Part shown: positions 63,932-64,000 of the stretch, piece by piece
How the letters are laid out: every line of letters starts with the position of its first letter
Position numbering within the stretch: position 1 is the first letter of the stretch
Origin: Lachnospiraceae bacterium
Lineage (GTDB): Bacteria; Bacillota; Clostridia; Lachnospirales; Lachnospiraceae
Length of the DNA stretch: 64,000 nucleotides
Direction of reading: 5' to 3'
NCBI GenBank assembly: GCA_017936885.1
Contig: JAGBEO010000002.1
Location: 1 to 64,000, forward strand
Position numbers and translations under genes: made by a program
Notes under the pieces: model-generated
What the model was told of the DNA's origin: nothing
Database searches by the model: none
Seen by the model: the letters and a program-made list of their open reading frames with translations, nothing else

Positions 63932-64000
63932 TTATATCCCTATACGCTTACGATCAGGCTCTGCCTTCTTTTTGCGCAATATCCCTCGCCACATACACCC
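63932..64000 (-). CDS. Possible C-terminal end of an upstream gene
   Basis: The minus strand is open from the right edge to TAA at 63932-63934, encoding a basic tail (RGILRKKKAEPDRKRIGI). Other frames are open for shorter distances. Too short to identify, and it may not be coding. Confidence 0.25.
   Translation of the reverse strand, partial: GCMWRGILRKKKAEPDRKRIGI

Overview
The window looks like a chromosome segment from a Firmicute of the class Clostridia, most likely a Lachnospiraceae-type gut anaerobe. This rests on AT-leaning intergenic DNA, GGAGG-type ribosome binding sites, sigma-A-like promoters, a Met T-box, a spore maturation gene (spmB), M56/BlaI pairs, YesM/YesN-type sensing and a split transketolase. 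No rRNA, tRNA, CRISPR array, insertion sequence or phage gene was seen. Most genes are on the minus strand. The species assignment is inference.

Layout. 1-3050: copper export (copA, running off the left edge, and csoR) with a CsoR operator inside the promoter spacer. 3120-6700: c-di-GMP genes (a membrane diguanylate cyclase, a YesL-like protein, a tandem HD/HD-GYP phosphodiesterase). 6700-12220: housekeeping genes (acetyltransferase, D-lactate dehydrogenase, hydrolase, metG under a methionine T-box). 12316-15094: an unrecognised cassette of two paralogous secreted proteins and a membrane coiled-coil protein. 15466-18735: map, an ABC-F ATPase and an XRE regulator. 18816-19845: a three-gene DUF3791/DUF3990 operon that looks like a toxin-antitoxin system. 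20237-23743: a BlaI/M56 pair beside a MATE exporter.

24034-35942 is a complete L-arabinose regulon: sugar ABC transporter, AraR-type repressor, araA, araB, araD, both transketolase halves and rpe. Imported arabinose is isomerised, phosphorylated and epimerised to xylulose-5-phosphate and then passed to the pentose phosphate pathway. AraR-box-like palindromes sit in the araA promoter. 36340-40177 holds two chemoreceptors. 40467-51060 is a second sugar system of YtfQRT/YjfF type. It has a divergent AraR-like regulator and a separate sensing module: a lipoprotein paralogous to the transporter's binding protein, a YesM-type kinase and a YesN-type response regulator. The response regulator is split by an apparent one-base frameshift.

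51209-64000 holds a second diguanylate cyclase, a DUF885 protein, a FabT-like MarR repressor, a small island (membrane Mrr-like nuclease, decayed HicB, ParE-type toxin with antitoxin), GH27 and GH20 glycosidases, an SGNH esterase, an orphan spmB, a structured non-coding stretch and a third chemoreceptor. Overall the segment is dominated by plant or host glycan sugar capture, its sensing and motility or c-di-GMP signalling. Starts were moved downstream of the longest open frame where a ribosome binding site or a promoter decided the question.
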